NCBI GenBank assembly: GCA_022651005.1
Contig: JALCQD010000002.1
Coordinates: 434,001 to 498,000, forward strand
Length of the DNA stretch: 64,000 bases
DNA from: Bifidobacteriaceae bacterium
Lineage (GTDB): Bacteria > Actinomycetota > Actinomycetes > Actinomycetales > Bifidobacteriaceae
Direction: 5' to 3'
Made by a program: the position numbers and the translations under genes. How positions within the stretch are numbered: the stretch's first letter is position 1; each line of letters opens with the position of its first letter. Below, one piece after another: positions 44,540 through 51,664 of this stretch. The notes beneath the pieces were generated by a model. The model was not told the DNA's origin. It searched no databases and saw nothing but the letters and a program-made list of their open reading frames with translations.

Positions 44540-44937
44540 GATTTCTCGACCTCCGGGCCTAATGCCTGGCCGTCGTTGAGCATGAGCGCGAGCGTTTCGA
44601 GTGTCATCATGACGAGCTGCTGGCCCTGCGACTCGTGCGAGTTCAAACCGATGCCGCGTCGCTTCTGGGCCACGATGCCGAGGAGAGCATCGTCGTTGCC
44701 GCGCTCCTCTTCGGCTTCGCGCAAATGCTGGGCGACGTCCATCTTCGCGGTGTTCTTGGCTTCGATGACGACTCTGTGCCCCATGAAGCGCACGCCGCTG
44801 ATATCGCCCTTGTCTTTGCTGCCTGCCTGCCGGCGGCGCTCGATCACATCGGTGTCGAGCGCCCAGCTGAGGTAGTCGACGACGCAGTTTTCCATGTCGC
44901 GGCCGGCCTGCTTCGCGCTTTTGCGGTTGCGGCTCAT
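44536..44937 (-). CDS. PD-(D/E)XK resolvase-like nuclease
   Basis: The 133-residue protein has a core GDISGVRFMGHRVVIEAKN with Asp and Glu-x-Lys, the metal-binding signature of PD-(D/E)XK enzymes. The size and helical N-terminus (AGRDMENCVVDYLSWAL) fit Holliday junction resolvase-like phage nucleases. It would act with the RecE/RecT/SSB genes upstream on replication intermediates. Confidence 0.72.
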   Translation of the reverse strand: MSRNRKSAKQAGRDMENCVVDYLSWALDTDVIERRRQAGSKDKGDISGVRFMGHRVVIEAKNTAKMDVAQHLREAEEERGNDDALLGIVAQKRRGIGLNSHESQGQQLVMMTLETLALMLNDGQALGPEVEKS

Positions 44938-45326
44938 GGCAGGATCTCACCCGTCGTGGGGTTTACATGACCGGAGTCCAACGCGTCGTCGCGTTCCTCG
45001 AAAGCGTGCCGCAGGTCGTCGAGCATGACGATCTCACGGCTCTTCAGGGGCTTGCTCAGCATGGTCTCCATCGCGAGACCAGCATCCAACGTCTTCTGCG
45101 CGAGGCTGGCGGTGTCGTAGAGCACTTCGGTGATGGGATCCACCTTGCCGCCCCACTTTTCGATGTAGGCCTTCTTGTCTTTTGAGTCCATGAGGCCGCG
45201 CACCGCCGCAAGATATGCGGCAGACGCCTTGAGGATTCCCTGGGCCTTCGGCAGAAGACCGACGAGCATGTCGGGTGTCGCCTCGTCAGGAACCAATGCG
45301 TCCTGAACTGGTTTCTTGTTGACCAT
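44934..45326 (-). CDS. Hypothetical early phage protein
   Basis: This 130-residue, mostly helical protein (LLPKAQGILKASAAYLAAVR; SREIVMLDDLRHAFEERDDA) lies between ssb and the resolvase-like nuclease, with a 4-base overlap to the latter. No family is recognised. Confidence 0.6.
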   Translation of the reverse strand: MVNKKPVQDALVPDEATPDMLVGLLPKAQGILKASAAYLAAVRGLMDSKDKKAYIEKWGGKVDPITEVLYDTASLAQKTLDAGLAMETMLSKPLKSREIVMLDDLRHAFEERDDALDSGHVNPTTGEILP

Positions 45327-45338
45327 GGTTGATTCTCC

Positions 45339-45842
45339 TTAGAAGTTCATGCTGTTGTCGAAACCGGGATCCGCAGCACCCTGCCATGGGCCGGTCGGAT
45401 TCCGGTATTGGGGAGCGGACGCGGCCTTCTCATCAAGAGACGAAGAAGGAGAACGCGTGTAGGTGCCTCCTTGCTCGCGTTGAATGCGCTGGGGCTGGGC
45501 GGTCGCGTAGCGAAGGCTCGGCCCGATCTCGTCCACCTGCATCTCGACCACAGTGCGGTTCTCACCCTGCTGCGTCTGATAGCTGCGCTGGTTGAGACGG
45601 CCCGTCACGATGACGCGCATGCCCTTGGTGATGCTCGCCTGAATATGATCAGCGAGCTCACGCCACGCAGAGCAGCGCATGAAGAGGGCGTCCCCGTCCT
45701 CCCACTGGCCACTCTGGCGGTTGTAGGTACGCGGCGTCGAAGCGACGGTGAAATTCACCACGCTCGCCCCGGTCTGGATCGTTCTGAGTTCGGGATCCGC
45801 CGTGACGTTGCCGATGATTGTCAAAACTGTTTCGCCTGCCAT
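45339..45842 (-). CDS. ssb: Single-stranded DNA-binding protein
   Basis: This 167-residue SSB has an OB fold: TVLTIIGNVTADPELRTIQ, VVNFTVASTPRTYNR, ALFMRCSAWRELADHI and KGMRVIVTGRLNQRSYQT are all family-typical. The C-terminus is less acidic than host SSB and ends PGFDNSMNF, keeping a DxxF-like tip. ATG 45842 shares one base with the stop of the upstream gene. It protects ssDNA made during phage replication and RecE/RecT recombination. Confidence 0.93.
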   Translation of the reverse strand: MAGETVLTIIGNVTADPELRTIQTGASVVNFTVASTPRTYNRQSGQWEDGDALFMRCSAWRELADHIQASITKGMRVIVTGRLNQRSYQTQQGENRTVVEMQVDEIGPSLRYATAQPQRIQREQGGTYTRSPSSSLDEKAASAPQYRNPTGPWQGAADPGFDNSMNF

Positions 45843-46066
45843 TACTTGCCTTCCTTCTTGTCGAGCTGTGTGCCGAGCCATTCGCGGAGCCGTCTCATGT
45901 CCTCGACCGAAGTGATCGAGATGGCCTCGTGGGGTTGGTGGAGTCCGGGGACGCCCACGGAGGCGAAGAACGTTCCGTCGCCGTGATCGGAGATCCGCAG
46001 GATTCGCTCGTCCTCTTGGATGTCGAAAACGCTTCCCCTGGAGAACTCGAAAGCGCGTGTGCTCAT
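45842..46066 (-). CDS. Hypothetical early phage protein
   Basis: This 74-residue protein (MSTRAFEFSRGSVFDIQEDE ... TQLDKKEGK) has a beta-rich middle and a C-terminal helix (SVEDMRRLREWLGTQL). It lies between recT-associated genes and ssb, with overlapping ends. No family is recognised. Confidence 0.6.
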   Translation of the reverse strand: MSTRAFEFSRGSVFDIQEDERILRISDHGDGTFFASVGVPGLHQPHEAISITSVEDMRRLREWLGTQLDKKEGK

Positions 46067-46254
46067 CTGCTTTCCTCCTTGCTGAATTCTTTCCTGCATT
46101 TCTGCCAGTGCTCCTGGGCCGCCGGACAGTCCGTCTTGCCGCAGTATTCGCAAGGCTGGCGCAGTCCCGGATTGAGATTGTCGCGGCACCAGTCGCAATG
46201 GCATTGGGGTATCTTTCGCCATCTGGCGAAGCGCGTGTAACTGCGGTCGATCAT
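46063..46254 (-). CDS. Small cysteine-rich protein
   Basis: This 63-residue protein has CHCDWC, CEYCGKTDC and a further C (CRKEF): a zinc-binding mini-domain. Both ends overlap neighbours by four bases (ATGA), consistent with tight coupling after recT. Confidence 0.6.
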   Translation of the reverse strand: MIDRSYTRFARWRKIPQCHCDWCRDNLNPGLRQPCEYCGKTDCPAAQEHWQKCRKEFSKEESR

Positions 46255-47171
46255 CCGACAACCTCGCCATTGACCAAGACCGCAGGCGGATCCTTGGCCG
46301 CTTCGGCAAGCTCCTCCGGGGTTGGGTCGGGTTTCGCCTGTGCAACCATCTCTGTCAGCGCATTCCTCGTGTCTTCGACGACTTTCTGCGGCAATGAGAG
46401 AAGGGCCTCCACGTCGGTGATGTCCAGCTGCGAGGTGGAGTGGATCGCCTTGCCGGTGAGCGCCATGAACGCGGTCTCCGCTTCCTCCGGGGTGCCAACG
46501 CCTCCCTGCTGCATGAGCCGTGCGACCTGCACGAGCTGCCGCTTGGTGGGCGTGCGGGGCGTGGATCTGGCTTGCGTAGCCGGCGCATTCGCTTGCTGCG
46601 CCGGCGCGCGGTTGTCCGCCTGATCCATTTCGTCGCTGGTGTAGAGACCGGAAAGATCCTGGGGGAAGGCTTTTCTCAGAGCGAGCGCCTCGGCGCATTT
46701 GGCGAGCATGATCGCGGGCTTGCTCGCCCACATGCTGTTGATCTGTCCGCCCGCTTTCCTTCCCGCGTATTCCGTGTAGAGAGCCACCGCCGTGAACGTT
46801 CCTTGACCTCGTTGCACGACGACCTTGGCTGCGACCGGCGGTAATTTCGGGTCGAGCCACACGTCACGCCACATACCATCGCGCCCACACCAGAGCGTTT
46901 CAGGTTCGCCGAATGTCTCGTTGCTGCGGTCGGCGGCTCGGCGTGCGATGAGACGGAACCCGTCGATGCCGGTCTGGATCGTCCATTTGCCCTGCCGTTG
47001 AATCATGTAGATCTGGCGGGCGAAGGGATCCAGGCCCGTCCTCTGCACCTGATGGAAGAACACCTCAAGGTCTCCTGGCTGGGCGTTCTTTACTCCTGCG
47101 TGGCCTAAGGCTGCGAGCTGAGCGCTCGTGAAACCTTTCTGATTCTCTTCTATCGTCAGTTCGCTGCCCAT
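46251..47171 (-). CDS. bet: RecT/Bet family recombinase
   Basis: This 306-residue single-strand annealing protein matches phage Bet/RecT. Core motifs are DLEVFFHQVQRTGLDPFARQ, QGKWTIQTGIDGFRLIA and SMWASKPAIMLAKCAEALAL-R-KAFP. The C-terminal third is a Pro/Ala/Gln linker and a helical tail that would bind partner proteins such as SSB. ATG 47171 (MGSELTIEEN) is chosen over upstream extension. The start overlaps the RecE-like gene by 16 bases, which makes a two-gene recombination unit. Confidence 0.9.
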   Translation of the reverse strand: MGSELTIEENQKGFTSAQLAALGHAGVKNAQPGDLEVFFHQVQRTGLDPFARQIYMIQRQGKWTIQTGIDGFRLIARRAADRSNETFGEPETLWCGRDGMWRDVWLDPKLPPVAAKVVVQRGQGTFTAVALYTEYAGRKAGGQINSMWASKPAIMLAKCAEALALRKAFPQDLSGLYTSDEMDQADNRAPAQQANAPATQARSTPRTPTKRQLVQVARLMQQGGVGTPEEAETAFMALTGKAIHSTSQLDITDVEALLSLPQKVVEDTRNALTEMVAQAKPDPTPEELAEAAKDPPAVLVNGEVVG

Positions 47172-48013
47172 GGATCCACCTCGCTCGTCCAAATCTTTGC
47201 TTCCTCCCGGTCGAGCGCCCACTTGGGGAACTCGATCTCATGGGGCGATTTGTCGTATCCATCTGCCCCGTCCCGCCACCAGTCGGATCCGTGCACTGCG
47301 ACGAGGAACGCCAAGTCGTCGAGCGCGCCGGAGATGAGATCCGAGGCGATGTGGATCTCCGGGGAGTCCTCTGCGAACCTCCATACGGCCCAGTCGTAGG
47401 GCCGCGCCTTCTCCTGCACGACGAATTCGAAGCCGAGCTCGCTCGTGATGCCGCTCAGACGGGCGAGCCGCAGGTAGAAGGCTGCTTGGATGTGGTAGCC
47501 GAAGTTGACCGCGGTGCGCGGGAACTCCCGTGCGCTGCCCGCCGTCGTCTTGTAGTCCCTGATCCGGTACACGCCGTCACCGTCCACACGGGAGGGCAGC
47601 CAGTCGGCCTTGCCCTTTAATCGGATGCCAGTGGCCGGATCCGTGGCGAACAACGCCATCTCGGGCTGTCCAGGAATCGAACGGATGTAATCACGGCACA
47701 GGGGTGCCATGTCATCGGCCTTCTCCATGTCGGAGAAACTGAGCATGACCGCGCCGGATTCCTCCAATCTGGCAGCGGCGGCCTTGCCTTCCTTCGTGCG
47801 CATGTTCGGCTTCAGCACGACATCGGGGCCGCGGCCCAGCACCATCGAGTGCAGGGCGCTGCCGAAATCCAGCGCGGAGCGGCTTACATCCAAGCCGTCA
47901 ATCATGTAGCTGCGGTAGGCGAGCGGACTCACCATGAAGCGCTTCAGCGCGGACTGGTCGAGTGCGGGCGAGGCGAAATACTCCTTGTCGCTCATGACTT
48001 TGATATGGCTCAT
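47156..48013 (-). CDS. RecE-like PD-(D/E)XK exonuclease
   Basis: The 285-residue nuclease expected to produce 3' ssDNA for the RecT partner. Motifs: LDQSALKRFMVSPLAY, then ALDFGSALHSMVL (His of the motif), LKGKADWLP (Asp) and RIRDYKTTAGSA (Asp-x-Lys), which is the DUF3799/exodeoxyribonuclease VIII PDDEXK pattern. C-terminal WALDREEAKIW is typical. It begins the recombination group after the small early genes. Confidence 0.85.
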   Translation of the reverse strand: MSHIKVMSDKEYFASPALDQSALKRFMVSPLAYRSYMIDGLDVSRSALDFGSALHSMVLGRGPDVVLKPNMRTKEGKAAAARLEESGAVMLSFSDMEKADDMAPLCRDYIRSIPGQPEMALFATDPATGIRLKGKADWLPSRVDGDGVYRIRDYKTTAGSAREFPRTAVNFGYHIQAAFYLRLARLSGITSELGFEFVVQEKARPYDWAVWRFAEDSPEIHIASDLISGALDDLAFLVAVHGSDWWRDGADGYDKSPHEIEFPKWALDREEAKIWTSEVDPWAAN

Positions 48014-48345
48014 TCCTCTTCCTCCGTTTCCGCCGCCTGCTTGGCTCGGGCTGTGCGCGCGTTGGAATGAAGGATGACTGTTGCCAGATCCTGGGGGCTC
48101 AGTTTCGACTTGATGTCGTCGACGGTCGCATCGACCGCGTTCACGGTCGCGTTGACGAGATTCTCGACGGCCCTGCTTCCCGCGACGCCCTGCAGGTGCG
48201 AAAGCGAGGCCGAGAGCGCTGCGAGGATGTCTCCGACCGCGTCGAGCGCCTTGTTTGCTTCCTCGCCGGTAATCGGTCTCGTGGCGAAGAATCTGCTCAT
48301 GAGATCGAACAATGGATCCTGCTTGTCTGTGGTTTCCTGTGTCAT
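48010..48345 (-). CDS. Hypothetical early phage protein
   Basis: This 111-residue helical protein is rich in Ala and ends in a Glu run (AAETEEEE). Coupled by a 4-base overlap to the RecE-like gene. Possible accessory of the recombinase; no family is recognised. Confidence 0.6.
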   Translation of the reverse strand: MTQETTDKQDPLFDLMSRFFATRPITGEEANKALDAVGDILAALSASLSHLQGVAGSRAVENLVNATVNAVDATVDDIKSKLSPQDLATVILHSNARTARAKQAAETEEEE

Positions 48346-48488
48346 TTCGTGTCCTTGTGGTTTTGTTTTGCTGCTGCTTGGTAGATGCGGAAGAGATCAA
48401 GCAGATGATGCTCGTATCTGCTCCGTTGTGATGGTGGCTTGTCGAGCGCGGTCTTCGCGTCTCCGAAAGCCCAACTAGGGACTCTCAT
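48342..48488 (-). CDS. 48-residue hypothetical protein
   Basis: It starts MRVPSWAFGDAKTALDKPPS and ends KQNHKDTK. The ATG overlaps the stop of the gene before it (ATGA), and the stop overlaps the next gene by four bases. This chain of overlaps supports a real gene. Confidence 0.55.
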   Translation of the reverse strand: MRVPSWAFGDAKTALDKPPSQRSRYEHHLLDLFRIYQAAAKQNHKDTK

Positions 48489-48718
48489 TGGGACTCCGAG
48501 GTCATATGGAAGTGGTCTTTGGCCCATGCGATGACGTCGTCGCGCAGATAGAGAACATTTGCTTTAGACCCTTCGTCACCAAATTTGAGATATGAGGGGC
48601 CCTTGTCCATGAATCTTTGATTGTCGAAGAATCCAGCCGATTGTCCGAAGGCTTCAGCAAGTTGCTTGCTCGTGAAGCGTGTCTGCCCTTTTGGCAGGAG
48701 TTTTTCGACACTGCTCAT
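48485..48718 (-). CDS. HTH/excisionase-like DNA-binding protein
   Basis: This 77-residue protein has RFTSKQLAEAFGQSAGFFDN and a wing-like VLYLRDDVIAWAKDHF, a MerR/excisionase-type layout. It could be the phage excisionase or an early regulator; position in the early operon fits either. Confidence 0.6.
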   Translation of the reverse strand: MSSVEKLLPKGQTRFTSKQLAEAFGQSAGFFDNQRFMDKGPSYLKFGDEGSKANVLYLRDDVIAWAKDHFHMTSESQ

Positions 48719-49101
48719 AGCAATCCCTCCTTGTGAAGAATTTCGAGAGCTCTGTCTGTGAGCCTGTACAGTCCCATTTCTGAGCCACCAACGTTCCTGG
48801 CTTTCTCTCCAGTCGGTTCGATGAAACCCTTATCTTCGAGATTTGAACGACGCTTGCGTGGAGAATCTCTCTTTAAGTCGATCTCTGTGTAGGGCAGCCG
48901 ATCAAAAACGATAGTGTTCAGCGTCTCTTCATTGATTGCCTTTTGCCCATGCCGGTATGCCCATGCGAAGGCTTCGAGCACGATGCGTTGTCCACCTTTG
49001 CGATTCGCTCGCTGCGCTGCGGTCTTACTTGTGTCCGGGTCGGTTGTACGTGCTCCATCAGTGAGCAAGTCATCAATGCTGGCTTGTACAAGTTCGCTCA
49101 T
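48715..49101 (-). CDS. Winged-helix-like early protein
   Basis: This 128-residue protein carries a region ILEAFAWAYRHGQKAINEETL-like in the middle, then RRSNLEDKGFIEPTGEKAR and a C-terminal LYRLTDRALEILHKEG. This resembles DpnI/MarR-type winged helices found in phage accessory proteins. It is the first protein gene downstream of tRNA-Lys. GAAAGGATAC precedes the ATG. Confidence 0.6.
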   Translation of the reverse strand: MSELVQASIDDLLTDGARTTDPDTSKTAAQRANRKGGQRIVLEAFAWAYRHGQKAINEETLNTIVFDRLPYTEIDLKRDSPRKRRSNLEDKGFIEPTGEKARNVGGSEMGLYRLTDRALEILHKEGLL

Positions 49102-49179
49102 GGCAGTATCCTTTCTCGTGTATTCGTTTTCTCGAAGCCCCGGTGCAACGGGGCTTTATTTATCTGAGCTGTCTGCTCG

Positions 49180-49252
49180 TGCCCCCGCTCGGATTCGAAC
49201 CGAGAACCCACTGATTAAAAATCAGCTGCTCTCACCGTTGAACTACAAGGGC
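49180..49252 (-). tRNA. Phage-encoded tRNA-Lys(TTT)
   Basis: This 73-base cloverleaf has acceptor GCCCTTG/CGGGGGC (two G-U pairs), D stem GTTC/GAGC, anticodon loop TTTTTAA with anticodon TTT (49217-49219) and a perfect T arm CTCGG-TTCGAAT-CCGAG. The discriminator is A and CCA is not encoded. Confidence 0.9.
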
Positions 49253-49411
49253 GATGGCTTCGTGGTCTGCTGGTTGCCTGGTCCCGCAGTAGAGAAGAGC
49301 AGCAGCCACGAAGCCGCTTCACTTTTTCGCGGTTTAAAGTCGTGTGTCGAGGACTGTTTCCGCCGCGAAGATGAAACCGATCAAAGAACCCTCAAAGCGG
49401 AGGAAGTATCA

Positions 49412-50053
49412 ATGGAGCCCGGAGATATCGCGACGTGGGCAGCCGCCCTCATAGCAGTGGTTTCGGCTGTTCTCACGATTTGGATTCCTTTACGTAGGAG
49501 ACCTGAAGCTGGGTGGGCTGTGCTGAGCCTAAATAGTGATCCGGAACGCGCATATCCAGGCTTGGAGCGCTTTCGGAAAGGCTTGAAACTGGGGACGCCT
49601 GACTTGTGCCTCATGCTTCTTAACGACGGGGACGGTGATGCATATGACGTTGTTGTTGATGGGATAGGTTGCAACGTGGAAATGCTTGATGTTGAGCGAT
49701 ACTCAGAAGGCCACAACGAGTTCAGCAAATTGAGTTTGTATCCACGCATCGGAATGACGGACAGCCGACTACTCCTCGCGTATAGAGATGAAAAGTCAGA
49801 GAGTGATTTCATAGGGATTCGCATTCATTGGTTGCTTTCGCCAACGCGTTTGCAGAAAAAGGTATTTCAGCAGTTGTCTCTTGAAGGCGAGATGCCTCCC
49901 ATGCCGAAATATCCGATTCCTGAACCTTCGAAGGAGAAGACCGTAGGCCTTCTTCGCTATCGCTTTCAGGAGAGGTCGAGACAACGGAAACGTAAGCAGT
50001 CCCAATCTCAGCATGTCGCCCTCCGCCACGATGCTCCAAAAGGAAAACAGTGA
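49412..50053 (+). CDS. Membrane-anchored accessory protein A
   Basis: This 213-residue protein is read against the surrounding early operon. Residues about 8-26 form one membrane helix followed by RRR (cytoplasmic side). The rest is a beta-rich domain: LCLMLLNDGDGDAYDVVVDG and IGIRIHWLLSPTR. A basic tail closes it. GCGGAGGAAG precedes ATG 49412; the open frame upstream would run through tRNA-Lys and is rejected. Codon choice is more A/T-rich at third positions than in neighbours, fitting a moron. It shares its layout with the gene at 50293. Superinfection exclusion is a guess. Confidence 0.7.
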   Translation: MEPGDIATWAAALIAVVSAVLTIWIPLRRRPEAGWAVLSLNSDPERAYPGLERFRKGLKLGTPDLCLMLLNDGDGDAYDVVVDGIGCNVEMLDVERYSEGHNEFSKLSLYPRIGMTDSRLLLAYRDEKSESDFIGIRIHWLLSPTRLQKKVFQQLSLEGEMPPMPKYPIPEPSKEKTVGLLRYRFQERSRQRKRKQSQSQHVALRHDAPKGKQ

Positions 50054-50095
50054 CGTTGATAATGGTCGCCACGATACAGATAACGAGAGCGAAGC

Positions 50096-50260
50096 TCATA
50101 TCGTGTCCTTTGCGAGGTAGATGCTGATTGCGCCTGCTGTGAGGAGGAGCCCGGTGGCGAGATAGCCCCAGTTGTGGTCCCATGCTCCGACGGTGAGGAA
50201 CGAGCAGCCAAGACCACAGAGAATGGCGAGTAGATACTTCACGCGGCTCCGGCAGTTCAT
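50096..50260 (-). CDS. 54-residue two-helix membrane peptide
   Basis: It starts MNCRSRVKYLLAILCGLGCS and ends ISIYLAKDTI, with two hydrophobic helices. AGGAG lies upstream of the ATG. It sits between two + strand accessory genes. Its TGA overlaps the ATG of a further leftward open frame (49809-50099), not accepted as a gene. Confidence 0.5.
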   Translation of the reverse strand: MNCRSRVKYLLAILCGLGCSFLTVGAWDHNWGYLATGLLLTAGAISIYLAKDTI

Positions 50261-50292
50261 TTCTCCGGCTCCTGTGCGTTAGATTGGTTCTC

Positions 50293-50892
50293 ATGGATTG
50301 GAATCTTGTGTGGGGAGTCGTCGGAGGTGTGGGCGGTCTCGCGGGCATCGGAGGTTTTGTCACCGGTGCCATCGGCATAGGCCAGGCGCATCGAGCGAAC
50401 AAGATCGCTCAGGACACGAACACCCTCGCTCAGGAAGCCAACGATGCCGCCGCCGCAGCCAACGAACTGGCTGAAACCGCGAACAAGGTAAGTAATGACG
50501 CGAACACGATCAGCCAACGAGCGCTCAGCGTCACCGCCGATCAGACCGAATACCACTGGGTCGCGTACTTCGAACGCGAAACGTCCGACCTCGTCATCGT
50601 CAACGATTGCGCACTCGATGCAACTGACGTGACCGTCGTTATCCGAGACGAAAACGGGACCATAGGAGAACCCAGAAAGGTCGATATCGTTCCCGGATTC
50701 GGCGAGATTCCCTTCCACGACGATCTGTTTCTCCAGAAATATCGAGAAGATGCGAGAAGGTATGGCAACGGTTTCTACGGAACGCCGGTCTTCAGGGTCA
50801 CTATTCATCTTGTATGGACCAGCGAGCGGGGGATACGACGCACGAAGGTAAGCAAGCAGGGGTTCGGCAGTGCGAAGCGCAAGGATCTCTGA
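50293..50892 (+). CDS. Membrane-anchored coiled-coil accessory protein B
   Basis: The 199-residue protein has an N-terminal Gly-rich membrane helix (about 5-30), a coiled coil (about 35-75, NTLAQEANDAAAAANELAET) and a beta-rich C-terminal domain with LVIVNDCALDATDVTVVIRD and FRVTIHLVWTS. The NDxxxDAxDVxV and IHxxxS motifs match those in the gene at 49412, so both probably belong to one family. The ATG lacks a clear ribosome binding site. A leftward open frame covers the same stretch (50257-50901), but its composition looks like a shadow. Confidence 0.65.
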   Translation: MDWNLVWGVVGGVGGLAGIGGFVTGAIGIGQAHRANKIAQDTNTLAQEANDAAAAANELAETANKVSNDANTISQRALSVTADQTEYHWVAYFERETSDLVIVNDCALDATDVTVVIRDENGTIGEPRKVDIVPGFGEIPFHDDLFLQKYREDARRYGNGFYGTPVFRVTIHLVWTSERGIRRTKVSKQGFGSAKRKDL

Positions 50893-50897
50893 CTTGT

Positions 50898-51158
50898 TCA
50901 TTTCTTCGCCTCCGAATCAGCAGAAGAAACAAGAGCATCGCAGCGTTCGATGACCTTGCTTGGTTTTTTGCCGACGGCCACAGCTAATTCAACAAATTCC
51001 GTGAGCTTCATGTCGCCATCGTTGAAGCGCGCGTTGAGGGTGGGACGGGAGATGTTGAGCGTTTCTGAGAGTTTCGTTTTGGTCTGCTCGTTGGCAAGAG
51101 CTGTTTTCCGCAACTCGTCTATTGACTGAGCGACAAGAGTGTAAGAGTGTTCTTTCAT
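50898..51158 (-). CDS. Cro-like repressor
   Basis: This is an 86-residue HTH protein (LSETLNISRPTLNARFNDGD as the DNA-binding unit). It is the first gene of the leftward early operon, divergent from the repressor gene, the usual place of Cro. The promoter at 51166-51194 would start transcription at or within a few bases of its ATG, so the mRNA may be leaderless. An operator overlaps its start codon. Confidence 0.8.
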   Translation of the reverse strand: MKEHSYTLVAQSIDELRKTALANEQTKTKLSETLNISRPTLNARFNDGDMKLTEFVELAVAVGKKPSKVIERCDALVSSADSEAKK

Positions 51159-51226
51159 GCCCCTTAATGTAAGAGTGCTCTTTCATCTTGTCAAGTCTGC
51201 GTGTTGATTTGTAAAAGTCCTTTTAC
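51141..51226. promoter_or_regulatory. Three-operator lysogeny switch
   Basis: Three 16-base imperfect palindromes share the form GTAARAG-N2-CTYTTNC or close to it. They are 51141-51156 (GTAAGAGTGTTCTTTC), 51169-51184 (GTAAGAGTGCTCTTTC) and 51211-51226 (GTAAAAGTCCTTTTAC, perfect). The start-to-start distances are 28 and 42 bases. They lie between the divergent repressor and Cro-like genes. Confidence 0.75.
51166..51194 (-). promoter_or_regulatory. Leftward early promoter
   Basis: On the - strand TTGACA (51189-51194), a 17-base spacer and TACATT (51166-51171) make a near-consensus sigma-70-type promoter. The middle operator lies in the spacer, so repressor binding there would block it. Confidence 0.75.
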
Positions 51227-51244
51227 AGTTGTAGGGTTTGTGGC

Positions 51245-51664
51245 ATGGCAAGTAACTCAAGGACGTGGAGCGACATAGATAAAGCAGCAATGGATTTTTT
51301 CGCTCAGAAGAGGGCAGAGAATCCGCTGCCGGTATCGGACCGCGCATTAGCGAGAGCGCTTGGCGTCAGCGCTCCTAGGGTTGCGGATCTCTTCAACTAC
51401 CGTCATGGAGTCCCAACGCTTCAAGAATTCGTATCCCTCTGTGTTGTTTTCTCTGCGAAGCCGTCAGAGACCATCTCTCTTGCCATAGAAAATGCACAGA
51501 AAAGAGAAAGTTCACAGACTGCTGTAGACGTCTCGCAGCTCACCGACGAGCAGAAGACAGCGATTGTCCTCAAGAAGCTGAGGCAAGGCGACCAAGCACT
51601 GGCAGCGCTCCATGACCCAGACAAAGAGATATTGATGAATGGGGGAGAGATCTCCGATGAGTGA
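51245..51664 (+). CDS. Lysogeny repressor (HTH), partner of ImmA
   Basis: This 139-residue protein has an N-terminal helix-turn-helix (VSDRALARALGVSAPRVADL) and no LexA-like peptidase domain. It is followed by, and overlaps by ATGA-type coupling, an ImmA/IrrE metallopeptidase gene. This matches ImmR-ImmA style control, where the protease cleaves the repressor on induction. Cleavage of this protein is inferred from context. It is expected to bind the three operators just upstream. Confidence 0.78.
   Translation: MASNSRTWSDIDKAAMDFFAQKRAENPLPVSDRALARALGVSAPRVADLFNYRHGVPTLQEFVSLCVVFSAKPSETISLAIENAQKRESSQTAVDVSQLTDEQKTAIVLKKLRQGDQALAALHDPDKEILMNGGEISDE

Noticed and set aside
49136-49158. GCCCC/GGGGC hairpin followed by TTTATTTAT on the + strand
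   Set aside because: There is no rightward gene upstream; on the - strand it lacks a T run, so function is unclear.
48914-49411. N-terminal extension of the + strand gene ending at 50053
   Set aside because: The open frame runs antisense through tRNA-Lys and the first early gene; ATG 49412 has a good ribosome binding site and gives a sensible membrane protein.
50257-50901. 214-codon leftward open frame opposite the coiled-coil accessory gene
   Set aside because: Its composition looks like the shadow of the + strand protein, whose motifs match the gene at 49412; kept only as a finding because of its ATGA junctions.
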